A stretch of DNA of 16,253 nucleotides from UBA6136 sp964344495 (GCA_964344495.1 CAYFNI010000051.1:1-16253); one strand, 5' to 3'. Counted from the first letter of the stretch, positions 1 through 6,890 are shown. Notes: a model not told the origin generated them from the sequence alone. Made by a program: numbers and translations.

Positions 1-353
1 AAAACCTCAGGCTGGCTGGCGCGAGGCTTATTGGCGGGGCGAGGCGGAAAACGGGGGTACTCCCGGGCATTAAGTTCAGTTTCACGATCCCCCTCCCGAC
101 CCCTGAGCTCAGTGAGTTCGTTGGTTTACCCCGGGAGAGCGTGTCTCCCACCTTTAAAGTGTGCCAAGCCGATGGCGGTCATCCACAACTCCGCCTGGCA
201 TCACCCGAAGTCCGTAGAAAGACTACACCATAGGGACACTATATGACTACAAGCAACCTTACGAAACCTTACAGCCGACATGAAACACAGAAATTCAGAC
301 GAATACTACAACCACGGTTAGGCGGAAGTACGCAAAAGCAACTCTCGGGACGC
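1..353. other. Gene-poor left edge, no recognised gene
   Basis: No open frame here looks convincing and no RNA family was recognised. Short self-complementary elements are visible: CGGG/CCCG around 52-65, the 10-bp palindrome CTGAGCTCAG at 103-112, and GGGAGA (133-138) pairing with TCTCCC (144-149). From about 240 to 345 the base composition becomes clearly more AT-rich than the rest of the window. An ATG at 243 follows GGGAC and opens a frame, but that frame later runs antisense to the damaged gene at 354-801, so only its first 35 or so codons could be real. This may be a decayed gene end or inserted foreign DNA. I cannot name it. Confidence 0.4.
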
Positions 354-801
354 CTAAGCATCGACATCCGTCGCTGTCTCACGCTTTTGCAATACACCCC
401 GCTCGACCAAGCCATCCACCACCCGCGTCATCTGCTCATGCAGGCGCAGGAATCCATTCAGCGAGGTGGCGAGGGCGATGGACGGCTCAAGCGTGAGAAC
501 ACTCTCTTGATCAGCGGATGCCTGACGGCCAACGGCAAGTTCGACCTTCACCACACCATCGGAAATGCTGATACCACTGACTTGGTCGAAATATGTAAAG
601 GATGTCACCCCAACCCCCCCGGACAAACAAATTAGTCATTGCCGCGTACTTGCCGGATTGAATCTCCGTATCCCTTACCGACGCGCGCACTCAGGCATAC
701 GTTACCAGACCTTGACGGGCAGATGTTTCAACCTGGCCAGCCACCCGTCCCGTCGGCACCGAGAACGTAGAACCGCGCAAGCGTTCATCGGCTTCAGACA
801 T
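354..801 (-). pseudogene. Damaged hypothetical gene (in-frame TGA plus frameshift)
   Basis: Reading on the minus strand from the ATG at 801, one protein of about 148 residues can be followed to the TAG at 354 only if two lesions are ignored. The first is a TGA at 693-691 after 36 codons. The second is an extra base in a run of seven G (plus-strand C run 614-620). With six G, the frame from an internal ATG at 639 joins smoothly to the long downstream frame, which otherwise has only a TTG start at 626. Codon use looks coding across both lesions. The ATG at 801 overlaps the stop of the membrane protein gene upstream by 8 nt, which suggests translational coupling and one operon. I do not recognise the family; the product has no signal peptide or membrane segment. 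The alternatives are a shorter intact gene (354-626), phase variation at the G run, or sequencing error. Confidence 0.55.
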
Positions 802-1147
802 GATGCTGAAGATAGTCCCGCACGACGTAAATCAAAATCGTGATCAGCACGCTGAGAGCCCCGCACAAAAATAATCGCCGCGATCGCTCCATGACGGCAT
901 AGGCATTGACGCGGGTTTGCGGCTGGGTCGCATACCAGGGCACCGCCAGCAAGCACACCGCTGCGATCAGGGAGAAAACCAGCTGAACCAGATCGCTCAC
1001 CGACCAAGGCAGATGAGACGCCCGGCCATTAAAGCTCGCGTACCCCACAAATGCGACCAACACCGTCAACAGACTGAGGGCCGCGGCAGAGAGCGACTGA
1101 ACGCTACCGACCGGGTGTTCGGGGACGGGGCGAGGTTTTTCTTTCAT
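794..1147 (-). CDS. Small three-helix membrane protein, unknown function
   Basis: The product is 117 residues if it starts at the ATG at 1147; a TTG start at 1195 would add 16 residues. A polar N-terminus rich in Pro and Lys is followed by three hydrophobic segments at about residues 20-40, 50-72 and 85-105, the last starting after a basic stretch containing MERSRR. The C-terminus is short and ends with YLQHHV. This predicts an inner-membrane protein with no recognisable catalytic motif. Its stop codon lies inside the first codons of the next gene on the same strand (ATGTCTGA overlap), so the two are probably translated together. No clear Shine-Dalgarno precedes the ATG. The family is not recognised and the function is unknown. 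Confidence 0.6.
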   Translation of the reverse strand: MKEKPRPVPEHPVGSVQSLSAAALSLLTVLVAFVGYASFNGRASHLPWSVSDLVQLVFSLIAAVCLLAVPWYATQPQTRVNAYAVMERSRRLFLCGALSVLITILIYVVRDYLQHHV

Positions 1148-1225
1148 GACATGATGGATGGACAGTGACAGACGCGGAATCCGCTGGATGCTCAACCCCT
1201 GACCCGCGATGGTGCGATAGCAACC

Positions 1226-1234
1226 TGCTATGCT
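1226..1234 (+). promoter_or_regulatory. Possible extended -10 promoter
   Basis: TGC-TATGCT at 1226-1234 fits an extended -10 element (TGn followed by a TATAAT-like hexamer) 28 bp before the start of the first small lipoprotein gene. No convincing -35 hexamer is present at the usual distance. This is a weak prediction. Confidence 0.3.
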
Positions 1235-1262
1235 TGGATTTTAACCCCCCCAGCGACGGCGC

Positions 1263-1472
1263 ATGAAAATTTCAGCCCTCATCAGTTCCGCCCTCACGCT
1301 CTCGGCATGTGGCACCATGAGCCTGAACCAGGATATCAGCAACGATCTCAGCACGGATGCCAAGGTGTGCATTCAGGGCATCAAGCGACTGCCTTACACC
1401 AACGGTCAGGACATCGCCTATACCAGTGAAGGCAAAGTCGAAACCTGCTCCACACCGGCCTCGAACCCCTGA
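1263..1472 (+). CDS. Small lipoprotein, unknown function
   Basis: The product is 69 residues. It begins with a short type II signal peptide: MK, a hydrophobic stretch, then the lipobox LSAC with the lipidated Cys at residue 16. The mature part is only about 54 residues, hydrophilic, with two further cysteines (36 and 62) that could form a disulfide in the periplasm. There is no recognisable domain. It is transcribed away from the minus-strand membrane gene and lies 159 bp before another small lipoprotein gene. The signal peptide and lipobox make it likely to be real despite its size and weak ribosome binding site. It may be a distant relative of the two lipoproteins at 1632 and 8038, but its cysteine spacing differs. 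Confidence 0.6.
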   Translation: MKISALISSALTLSACGTMSLNQDISNDLSTDAKVCIQGIKRLPYTNGQDIAYTSEGKVETCSTPASNP

Positions 1473-1567
1473 ACCGGCCTGTTGCCCCGCCTGCTGGGCT
1501 GGCGGACCCTATGCCCGCGCCCCATGCCCGAAGCCCCGGGCGACTGGCACAACACGCTCGGCGCCCT

Positions 1568-1597
1568 TTGACACGACCAGCGCCGACTGCACACAAT
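1568..1597 (+). promoter_or_regulatory. Predicted sigma-70 promoter for the second lipoprotein gene
   Basis: A perfect -35 hexamer TTGACA (1568-1573) is followed after 18 bp by CACAAT (1592-1597), which matches 4 of 6 bases of the -10 consensus. The pair lies 35 bp before the start codon at 1632, a usual position for a housekeeping promoter. Confidence 0.45.
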
Positions 1598-1631
1598 TCA
1601 CGCTTCTTTTGATCATGGCGTTCTGCACTGC

Positions 1632-1865
1632 ATGAATACGATGGCCTTTCGATCCTTACTGATGGCTGCCCCGCTCCTGCTGACAGCTTGTGCCGGCATC
1701 AAGGCGGACCTGTCCTCCGACGGCGAACTCAACGAAGAATACCGTCTGAAACATGCCTATGCGGCGTGCCTCAAACAATCCGCCAAGGACGGAACGGATT
1801 GCAGCAAGATCAAGAACGACCTGCTCCAGGAGCAGGAATGGAATGCCATGGATGGCGGCGTCTGA
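1632..1865 (+). CDS. Small lipoprotein with C-x10-C motif, upstream of phoB
   Basis: The product is 77 residues with a type II signal peptide and lipobox LTAC (lipidated Cys at residue 20). The mature part is a charged, helix-prone domain with Cys46 and Cys57 separated by exactly ten residues, followed by K-x-K-x-DLL-x-x-QE. The same arrangement occurs in the lipoprotein at 8038-8250, so the two are probably paralogues. A second possible start (Met4, at 1641) would give a tighter signal peptide. It sits 105 bp upstream of phoB, separated from it by a short hairpin and a pho box. Function is unknown. Position and the paralogue at the end of the pstS block suggest, by inference only, an envelope role during phosphate limitation. 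Confidence 0.72.
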   Translation: MNTMAFRSLLMAAPLLLTACAGIKADLSSDGELNEEYRLKHAYAACLKQSAKDGTDCSKIKNDLLQEQEWNAMDGGV

Positions 1866-1881
1866 ACAGGAAAACGGTCAT

Positions 1882-1903
1882 ATCGGCCTCACGCGGGGCC
1901 GAT
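1882..1903 (+). terminator. Hairpin after small lipoprotein gene
   Basis: ATCGGCC (1882-1888) pairs perfectly with GGCCGAT (1897-1903) around an 8-nt loop, 16 bp after the lipoprotein stop. There is no T tract, and the PhoB half-site begins directly after it, so termination efficiency is doubtful. Confidence 0.35.
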
Positions 1904-1937
1904 CGGTCATCGACCTGTCACACTGCCACGCTACACT
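1904..1937 (+). promoter_or_regulatory. Pho box and -10 element of the phoB promoter
   Basis: CGGTCAT (1904-1910) and CTGTCAC (1915-1921) are two 7-bp direct half-sites separated by 4 bp, each matching 6 of 7 positions of the PhoB consensus CTGTCAT. A -10-like hexamer TACACT (1932-1937) follows 10 bp later, the spacing expected where the pho box replaces the -35 element. It lies 33 bp before the phoB start codon and points to positive autoregulation. Confidence 0.8.
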
Positions 1938-1970
1938 GACGATCCTGAAGACACCGCCGGCGGCAGAGGG

Positions 1971-2657
1971 ATGTTCAGAATTTTAGTGGTTGAAGACGAC
2001 ATCGCCATTCGGGACATGTTGCAGGACATGCTCGAACAGGCCGATTTTGCCGTCGAGGTAGCCGGCAATACGCAGCAGGCAATGACCACCCTGGAACGGC
2101 AGACACCCGATCTGATCCTGCTTGACTGGATGCTGCCGGGCCAGAGCGGCATCGAATGGGCCAGACGCCTGAGGAAGCACGAGGACTACGCCGATATCCC
2201 GATCATCATGCTGACCGCCCGCGGCGAAGAGGACGACAAGATCAGAAGCCTTGACACCGGCATCGACGATCACATCACCAAACCATTTTCCTCGCGCGAA
2301 CTGATCGCCCGCATCCGGGCGTTGCTGCGCCGGTGCGGCAAACTGGATCAGAAGGCCCGACTGGAGATGGGCGGCATCACCCTGATTACCGATCAGCACC
2401 GGGTCTCGATCGCCGACGCCCCCGTCAGCATCAGCCCGACCGAATACCGGCTGCTCGAATTCTTCCTCAGCCATCCGGACCGGGTCTACAGCCGCACCCA
2501 GCTTCTGGACCAGATCTGGGGCCGCAATACGTTCATCGAAGAGCGAACAGTCGATGTCCATATCCGCCGGCTGCGCAAGCTGCTGTCTGAATTTGGACGC
2601 GAAAACCTGATCCAGACCGTGCGCGGATTCGGCTACCGATTCTCGGTGGAGGACTAG
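1971..2657 (+). CDS. phoB: Phosphate regulon response regulator PhoB
   Basis: The product is 228 residues, the usual length for OmpR/PhoB-family regulators. The N-terminal receiver domain (about 1-118) has the acidic pocket Glu8/Asp9, the phosphoacceptor Asp52 in LLDWMLPG, Thr82 and Lys104 (TKPFSSREL). The C-terminal winged helix (about 130-226) has the recognition helix region RTVDVHIRRLRK and the closing RGFGYRF hairpin. It binds pho boxes when phosphorylated and activates phosphate-scavenging genes; a pho box precedes its own gene. PhoR is not adjacent: the next gene is a transporter. The switch aromatic residue (Tyr102 in E. coli PhoB, in DDYITKPF) is His101 here (DDHITKPF). The ribosome binding site GAGGG abuts the ATG, but no better start exists. 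The assignment to PhoB rather than another OmpR-family member rests on sequence resemblance plus two pho boxes and pstS nearby. Confidence 0.87.
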   Translation: MFRILVVEDDIAIRDMLQDMLEQADFAVEVAGNTQQAMTTLERQTPDLILLDWMLPGQSGIEWARRLRKHEDYADIPIIMLTARGEEDDKIRSLDTGIDDHITKPFSSRELIARIRALLRRCGKLDQKARLEMGGITLITDQHRVSIADAPVSISPTEYRLLEFFLSHPDRVYSRTQLLDQIWGRNTFIEERTVDVHIRRLRKLLSEFGRENLIQTVRGFGYRFSVED

Positions 2658-2679
2658 CCCAGCGCCCCGACAAACCCGC

Positions 2680-2715
2680 AAGGAGGCATGCGATTGCGGC
2701 ATACTACGGGCCTCC
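2680..2715 (+). promoter_or_regulatory. Strong Shine-Dalgarno with pairing anti-SD hairpin
   Basis: AAGGAGG (2680-2686) is a full Shine-Dalgarno that sits before a short leader ORF rather than the transporter gene. GGAGGC (2682-2687) can pair with GCCTCC (2710-2715), and ATGC (2688-2691) with GCAT (2699-2702) inside it, so the ribosome site can be hidden in a stem. A -10-like CATACT at 2700-2705 was also noted but lacks a -35 element. Confidence 0.5.
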
Positions 2716-2750
2716 GCGACCGCGCCGCTTTCCCTCCCGCAATGCCATGA
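2688..2750 (+). CDS. Short leader ORF coupled to the transporter gene
   Basis: A 20-codon ORF runs from the ATG at 2688, or 18 codons from the TTG at 2694, to a TGA at 2748-2750. The TTG sits 7 nt after AAGGAGG, which is ideal spacing; the ATG is only 1 nt after it. The TGA overlaps the transporter ATG as ATGA, the classic arrangement for translational coupling. The transporter gene itself has no Shine-Dalgarno (its upstream is TTTCCCTCCCGCA). The encoded peptide is basic and Pro-rich at its end, with no signal sequence. I infer a coupling or attenuating leader peptide, not a functional protein. It would be missed by length cut-offs. Confidence 0.5.
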   Translation: MRLRHTTGLRDRAAFPPAMP

Positions 2751-4903
2751 GTCTGACGCTGCAGATCTTTACCGGGCTGTTCGCCGGCATCCTGACCGGC
2801 CTGTTTCTGGGCGATTATGCCGCGCCCCTGAAAGACATCGGCGACATCTATGTCGGCCTGATGCAGATGACCGTCCTGCCCTACATCTTTTTTTCGCTGA
2901 TCGGCAATATCGGCCGGCTCTCCGCCGCCTCATTGCGCACCCTGATGCTGTCCGGCCTGCTGGTTTACCTGGTGCTCTGGGCGTTCTCGGCCCTGACCGT
3001 CCTGCTGCTCTCGCAGTCCTTCCCGGACATGCTCACCAGTCGCTTCTTCAGCGCCTCCATGATCGAACCGCCGCCACCGGTCGATTGGTTCAACCTGTTC
3101 GTTCCCTCCAACCCGTTTCACTCGCTGGCCAACAATGCGGTTCCGGCCGTCGTGATTTTCTGCCTGTTCTTCGGGGTCAGCCTGACCCATTTTGAAACCA
3201 AGCACAGCCTGCTGGAACAAATCGGACTGATCGCCAAAACCCTGCACCGGGTCAACGGTCTGGTGGTGCGCCTGACGCCGATCGGCCTGTTCGCGATCGC
3301 CGCCGCCGCGGCCGGCACATTGTCGCTGGTCGAGGTCGAACGCCTGCAGGGCTATTACCTCGCCTTTGGCGCCGGGGCATTGATCATGACCTTCATCGTC
3401 CTGCCCCTCATGGCCAGCGCCTGCACGCCCTTCACCTACCGCGACATCCTGGCGACCGCCCGCAACGGCCTGCTCACCGCCTTCGTCACCGGCAGCGTCC
3501 TGTCCGTGCTGCCGCTGCTGATCGAAGGTGTCACGCGGCTGTTTGCCGCGCATGCCCGCCCCGACCAGAACCACCCCGAATTCCCTGAATTCGTTCTGCC
3601 GCTGGCCTATCCATTTCCCAACAGCGGCAGCGTCCTGGCCCTGATCTTCATCCCTTTCGCCGCCTGGTTCATGGGGGATCCTCTCGACCTGGGCCAATCG
3701 CTGTCCTTGCTGGGCCTGGGCTTCTTCCTGATGTTCGGCAAGGTGTTTCTGGCCATTCCATTCCTGCTGGATCATTTCCAGATCCCGCAGGACATGTTCC
3801 AGCTCTTTGTGGCCGCCGGCGTCCTGGCCGGCCGGCTGGGCGATGCCCTGAGCAGCATGTACTACCTGGTGTTCACCCTGCTGGCGACCGCCGTGATGAC
3901 CGGACTGATGCGCGTCCACTGGCTGCAACTGGCGCGGAATCTGGTGATCATGGCCGGCGCCCTGCTGACATCGGTCATGGCCATCCATTTCATCCTGCAG
4001 CAGCCGGAAAATCCGGAAACCAGCCGCAACCGCGTCATGTCGCGCAACAGCCTGATGGATGACGCCGGCCACCAGCCGGCCCCGATCGTGGCCGCCGGTC
4101 CCAACCCCGTGCCGCTGGCCGCGGGCCAGAACCGCCTGGAGCGCATCCGCCAGCGCGGCATCCTGCGAGTCGGCGTGCAACAGGACGCCCTGCCGTACAG
4201 CTACCTCAACGCCAAAGGCACGCTGGTCGGGTTTGACATTGACCTGATGCGCAAGCTGGCCCGCGACCTGGGCGTCGGGCTGGAATGGGTGCCCTATGAC
4301 AGTCGCACGCTGGAACACCAATTCGATCAGGATCAGTTCGACCTGGCCGTTTCGGGCCTGACCGTCACCATGCAGCGTTCGCGCAGCCTGCTGATGACGG
4401 CGCCCTACCTGACCGTCAACATGGGCCTGCTGATGCGTGATCATCAACGCGAGGACTTTGACAGCGAAGCGAAGCTGGCCCACCGCAAGCAACTGCGGCT
4501 GGGCATCATCGAGGGCAGCCTGTTCGAGCAGAGCGCTCGGGATCACTTTCCGGATGCCAGCATCCAGTCGCTCGAAGAACCCAGAGCCTTCTTCGAGCAC
4601 CCGTCACACGCGCTGGATGCCCTGCTCATCCACGTCGAGAGCGGCGCCGTCTGGTCGCTGCTGTACCCGCAGTACGGCGTGGCCAACCCGTTCCCGCACC
4701 CCGAAAGCGAGCCGCTGGCCATCGCCGTAGGCGGCTTTGATGAGGCGCTGGGCGATACCCTGAATACCTGGATCACCCTGCAGCGGCTCAACGGCACACT
4801 GGACCGGCTGTTCGATTACTGGATTCAGGGACAGGATACCGCCCACCATCAGCCGCGCTGGAGCATTCTGCGGAATGTTCTGCATTGGGTCGGCGATCCT
4901 TGA
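2747..4903 (+). CDS. SDF-type symporter fused to SBP_bac_3 solute-binding domain
   Basis: The product is 718 residues, far longer than ordinary dicarboxylate/amino-acid symporters (about 400-440). Residues 1-390 follow the SDF layout: TM1-TM6 (about 5-22, 33-56, 66-90, 122-148, 172-190, 203-225), a first re-entrant region (TAFVTGSVLSVLPLL, 244-258), TM7 and a TM8 region. Residues 396-418 form an extra hydrophobic segment, followed by a polar linker to about 460. Residues 463-705 are a type 3 extracellular solute-binding domain (ERIRQRGILRVGV start, GFDIDLMRKLARDLG, DLAVSGLTVT). The SDF substrate signatures have diverged: the serine-rich HP1 tip is TGSVLS, NMDGT is replaced by NSGS, and the TM8 Asp/Arg/Asn pattern is absent. 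The extra helix would place the binding domain in the periplasm, suggesting capture and transport in one chain. Substrate is unknown; an organic anion or amino acid is likely. It lies 89 bp after phoB. Confidence 0.8.
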   Translation: MSLTLQIFTGLFAGILTGLFLGDYAAPLKDIGDIYVGLMQMTVLPYIFFSLIGNIGRLSAASLRTLMLSGLLVYLVLWAFSALTVLLLSQSFPDMLTSRFFSASMIEPPPPVDWFNLFVPSNPFHSLANNAVPAVVIFCLFFGVSLTHFETKHSLLEQIGLIAKTLHRVNGLVVRLTPIGLFAIAAAAAGTLSLVEVERLQGYYLAFGAGALIMTFIVLPLMASACTPFTYRDILATARNGLLTAFVTGSVLSVLPLLIEGVTRLFAAHARPDQNHPEFPEFVLPLAYPFPNSGSVLALIFIPFAAWFMGDPLDLGQSLSLLGLGFFLMFGKVFLAIPFLLDHFQIPQDMFQLFVAAGVLAGRLGDALSSMYYLVFTLLATAVMTGLMRVHWLQLARNLVIMAGALLTSVMAIHFILQQPENPETSRNRVMSRNSLMDDAGHQPAPIVAAGPNPVPLAAGQNRLERIRQRGILRVGVQQDALPYSYLNAKGTLVGFDIDLMRKLARDLGVGLEWVPYDSRTLEHQFDQDQFDLAVSGLTVTMQRSRSLLMTAPYLTVNMGLLMRDHQREDFDSEAKLAHRKQLRLGIIEGSLFEQSARDHFPDASIQSLEEPRAFFEHPSHALDALLIHVESGAVWSLLYPQYGVANPFPHPESEPLAIAVGGFDEALGDTLNTWITLQRLNGTLDRLFDYWIQGQDTAHHQPRWSILRNVLHWVGDP

Positions 4904-4957
4904 ATCGGGCACCGCACCTCATGGGTCTAAACCCCCCAATGCGTGCAAAACCACCGA

Positions 4958-4997
4958 CTGTCACACAACCGTAACACTTTGGTCATTTTCCCGTAAC
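4958..4997 (+). promoter_or_regulatory. Two tandem pho boxes
   Basis: Four 7-bp direct half-sites are placed exactly 11 bp apart: CTGTCAC (4958-4964), CCGTAAC (4969-4975), TGGTCAT (4980-4986) and CCGTAAC (4991-4997), with 4-bp spacers ACAA, ACTT and TTTC. This is the layout of two adjacent PhoB dimer sites. It lies 95 bp before the porin gene and should make the porin-pstS-lipoprotein operon inducible by phosphate starvation. Confidence 0.85.
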
Positions 4998-5005
4998 GCT
5001 CCGGC

Positions 5006-5011
5006 TATACA
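5006..5011 (+). promoter_or_regulatory. -10 element of the porin promoter
   Basis: TATACA lies 8 bp after the last PhoB half-site, with no separate -35 hexamer. This matches Pho promoters, where PhoB takes the place of the -35 contact. Transcription would start around 5018, giving a leader of about 75 nt. Confidence 0.55.
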
Positions 5012-5091
5012 GTGGCCCGGCCTGTCGAGGCGCCTTGGCGCTGCGACTCGATCACCCACAAAAAAGCCAGACACCGACGAGAGAGTGACCG

Positions 5092-6882
5092 ATGACCCAC
5101 CCGCAGACAAACAACCCGCCTCGGCGCGGCCCCCATGTCGGCCTTGCGCTGGCGGCCCTGCTATCCAGCCCGGCCGCACTGGCGACCGCCACGGCGGGTT
5201 CCGACACCGCCCTGCTTGACACCCTGCTGCAGAATGGGGTGATCAACCAGAAACAATTCGATGCCCTGGTCAAGAAGGGCGGCAGTCTCGGTAGCAACGA
5301 GCTGATCGAAATCCTGGCCCAGAACGGTGCCATCACCCAGGCGCAGGCCAAGACGCTCGGTCAGCCCGGCGGTACGGGCGGCGGCGTCAAGCTGGTCAAC
5401 GCCGACGCCAAGCCGGCCGGTGGCGAGGCCAAGAAAGACCCCGATGCCGGGTACGTGCACATGAATGAAAAGGGCCTCGAATTCGGCTCCAGCGACGGCA
5501 ACTTCAAGGCCAAGATCGGTGGCCGTGTGCAGGTCGACTCGCAGATCAACTGGAACGATCCCAACACGCCGCCCGGCGCGGATCTGGCCAACGGCGTCGG
5601 CCTGCGACGCGCGCGTCTGTTCACGGAAGGCGTGCTGTGGCGCGACTACGAATACCGCTTCGAATACGATTTCGCCCGCAACAACGGCGGCACGCAGGGC
5701 ATCACCGATGCCTATGTGAAATACATCCACTTCAAGCCCTTCGCCGTGACCATCGGTCAGCAGAACGAAGGCAAGTCGCTTGATTCGGTCATGAGTAACA
5801 ACTACCTGACCTTCGTCGAACGCTCCCTGCCAAACAATGCCTTCATCGAGCAGGGCGCCAACAGCAAGTATCAGCTGGGCCTGACCGCGGAAACCTTCGA
5901 CAAGGCCTTTGATACCGTGCCTTACGTGCTGCGCGGGGGTATCACCACCGAAGCGCTGGGCGCGCCCGGCCCCGGCAACAGTTCCGACAACACCGCTGGC
6001 GGCATCAACAATGCCGGCGGCACCAATGGCAGCGCCACCAACGTCAACCGCAACGGCTTCAGCGGCAACACCAGTTACCAGCTGGTCGGCCGCGGCGTGA
6101 TTCTTCCCTTCAAGGATGAAGAAGGCAATCTGCTCCACACCGGCGTCTGGGGTTCCTGGCGCAGCCTCAACAACAACTTCAACCAGAACGGCAGCCTCAG
6201 AACCGGCGGCTGGGCCTACCAGTCACAACCCGACACCGATGTCGATCGCACCAACTGGATCAACACCGGCAACCTGACCAACACCAAATGTATCGGCGGC
6301 ACCTACAGCGCCTCGACCGGCGCCTGCGAGGGTGGGCAGAACGTGGTTCAGCATCAGGCGGACAGCATCGGCATGTTCGGCGGCGAATTGGCCGGTGCCT
6401 ACGGTCCCTTCCATGGCCAGGCGGAATACATGATGGCGCAGGTGAACGGCCAGGGGTACACCAGTGCCGATCTGCTGCAGGGCTTCTATGCCCAGGGCGG
6501 CTGGTTCCTGACCGGTGAAACCCGCCCCTATGACGAAAAGAAGGGCGTCTGGAACCGCCTGATCCCCAATGCCAATTTCCTGCAGGGTGACGGCTGGGGC
6601 GCGTGGGAAGTCGCCGCCCGCTACGACATGATGGACATGAACACCAAGAACATCAACGGCGGCGCCATCGACATCGGCACCTTCGGCATCAACTGGTATC
6701 TGACGCCCAGAATCCGCCTGATGACCGACTGGGTGCACGTATTTGCCACCAATACCGGACAGGCTCTGGCGGCCTCCGGCGGCAAGTGCAATTTCCCTGC
6801 ACAAGGCTCCAGCGCCAGCATCGGCTGCTTCAACGGCCTGAGTCCGAACGTCTGGGAAACCGCCGTCCGTATCGACTTCTAG
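5092..6882 (+). CDS. Phosphate-selective porin (OprO/OprP family)
   Basis: The product is 596 residues, an outer-membrane beta-barrel. A signal peptide covers about residues 1-36 (basic start, hydrophobic core GLALAALL). It is followed by two short helical repeats, about 41-62 and 71-89, each with L-x-NG-(V/A)-I-(N/T)-Q-x-Q, and a Gly/Lys/Ala-rich linker. The barrel begins near residue 125 (GLEFGSSDGNFKAKIGGRVQVD), continues with RRARLFTEGVLWRDYEYRFEYDFA, and ends in VWETAVRIDF, with the terminal Phe used by the BAM complex. Gly/Asn/Thr-rich segments at about 300-325 are probably surface loops. Tandem pho boxes upstream and pstS directly downstream support a phosphate (or polyphosphate) uptake role. 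Whether it is selective for phosphate or pyrophosphate cannot be read from the sequence. The ATG follows GAGAGAG. Confidence 0.85.
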   Translation: MTHPQTNNPPRRGPHVGLALAALLSSPAALATATAGSDTALLDTLLQNGVINQKQFDALVKKGGSLGSNELIEILAQNGAITQAQAKTLGQPGGTGGGVKLVNADAKPAGGEAKKDPDAGYVHMNEKGLEFGSSDGNFKAKIGGRVQVDSQINWNDPNTPPGADLANGVGLRRARLFTEGVLWRDYEYRFEYDFARNNGGTQGITDAYVKYIHFKPFAVTIGQQNEGKSLDSVMSNNYLTFVERSLPNNAFIEQGANSKYQLGLTAETFDKAFDTVPYVLRGGITTEALGAPGPGNSSDNTAGGINNAGGTNGSATNVNRNGFSGNTSYQLVGRGVILPFKDEEGNLLHTGVWGSWRSLNNNFNQNGSLRTGGWAYQSQPDTDVDRTNWINTGNLTNTKCIGGTYSASTGACEGGQNVVQHQADSIGMFGGELAGAYGPFHGQAEYMMAQVNGQGYTSADLLQGFYAQGGWFLTGETRPYDEKKGVWNRLIPNANFLQGDGWGAWEVAARYDMMDMNTKNINGGAIDIGTFGINWYLTPRIRLMTDWVHVFATNTGQALAASGGKCNFPAQGSSASIGCFNGLSPNVWETAVRIDF

Positions 6883-6890
6883 GCCTGACA

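Noticed and set aside
31..246. 71-residue frame at the left edge
   Set aside because: Ser/Arg/Pro-rich composition typical of a non-coding GC-rich frame, no ribosome site, no motif.
691..693. TGA read as selenocysteine in the damaged gene
   Set aside because: No SECIS-like hairpin is visible directly downstream, and a second lesion in the same gene makes decay or error more likely.
1357..1635. 92-residue plus-strand frame between the small lipoproteins
   Set aside because: It overlaps the first lipoprotein gene out of frame, has Pro/Ala/Cys-rich shadow composition, and runs through the predicted promoter.
2930..4600. 556-residue antisense frame opposite the transporter gene
   Set aside because: It is a GC-rich shadow frame rich in Gln/Gly/His/Asp/Arg with no motifs; the plus-strand frame has clear domains.
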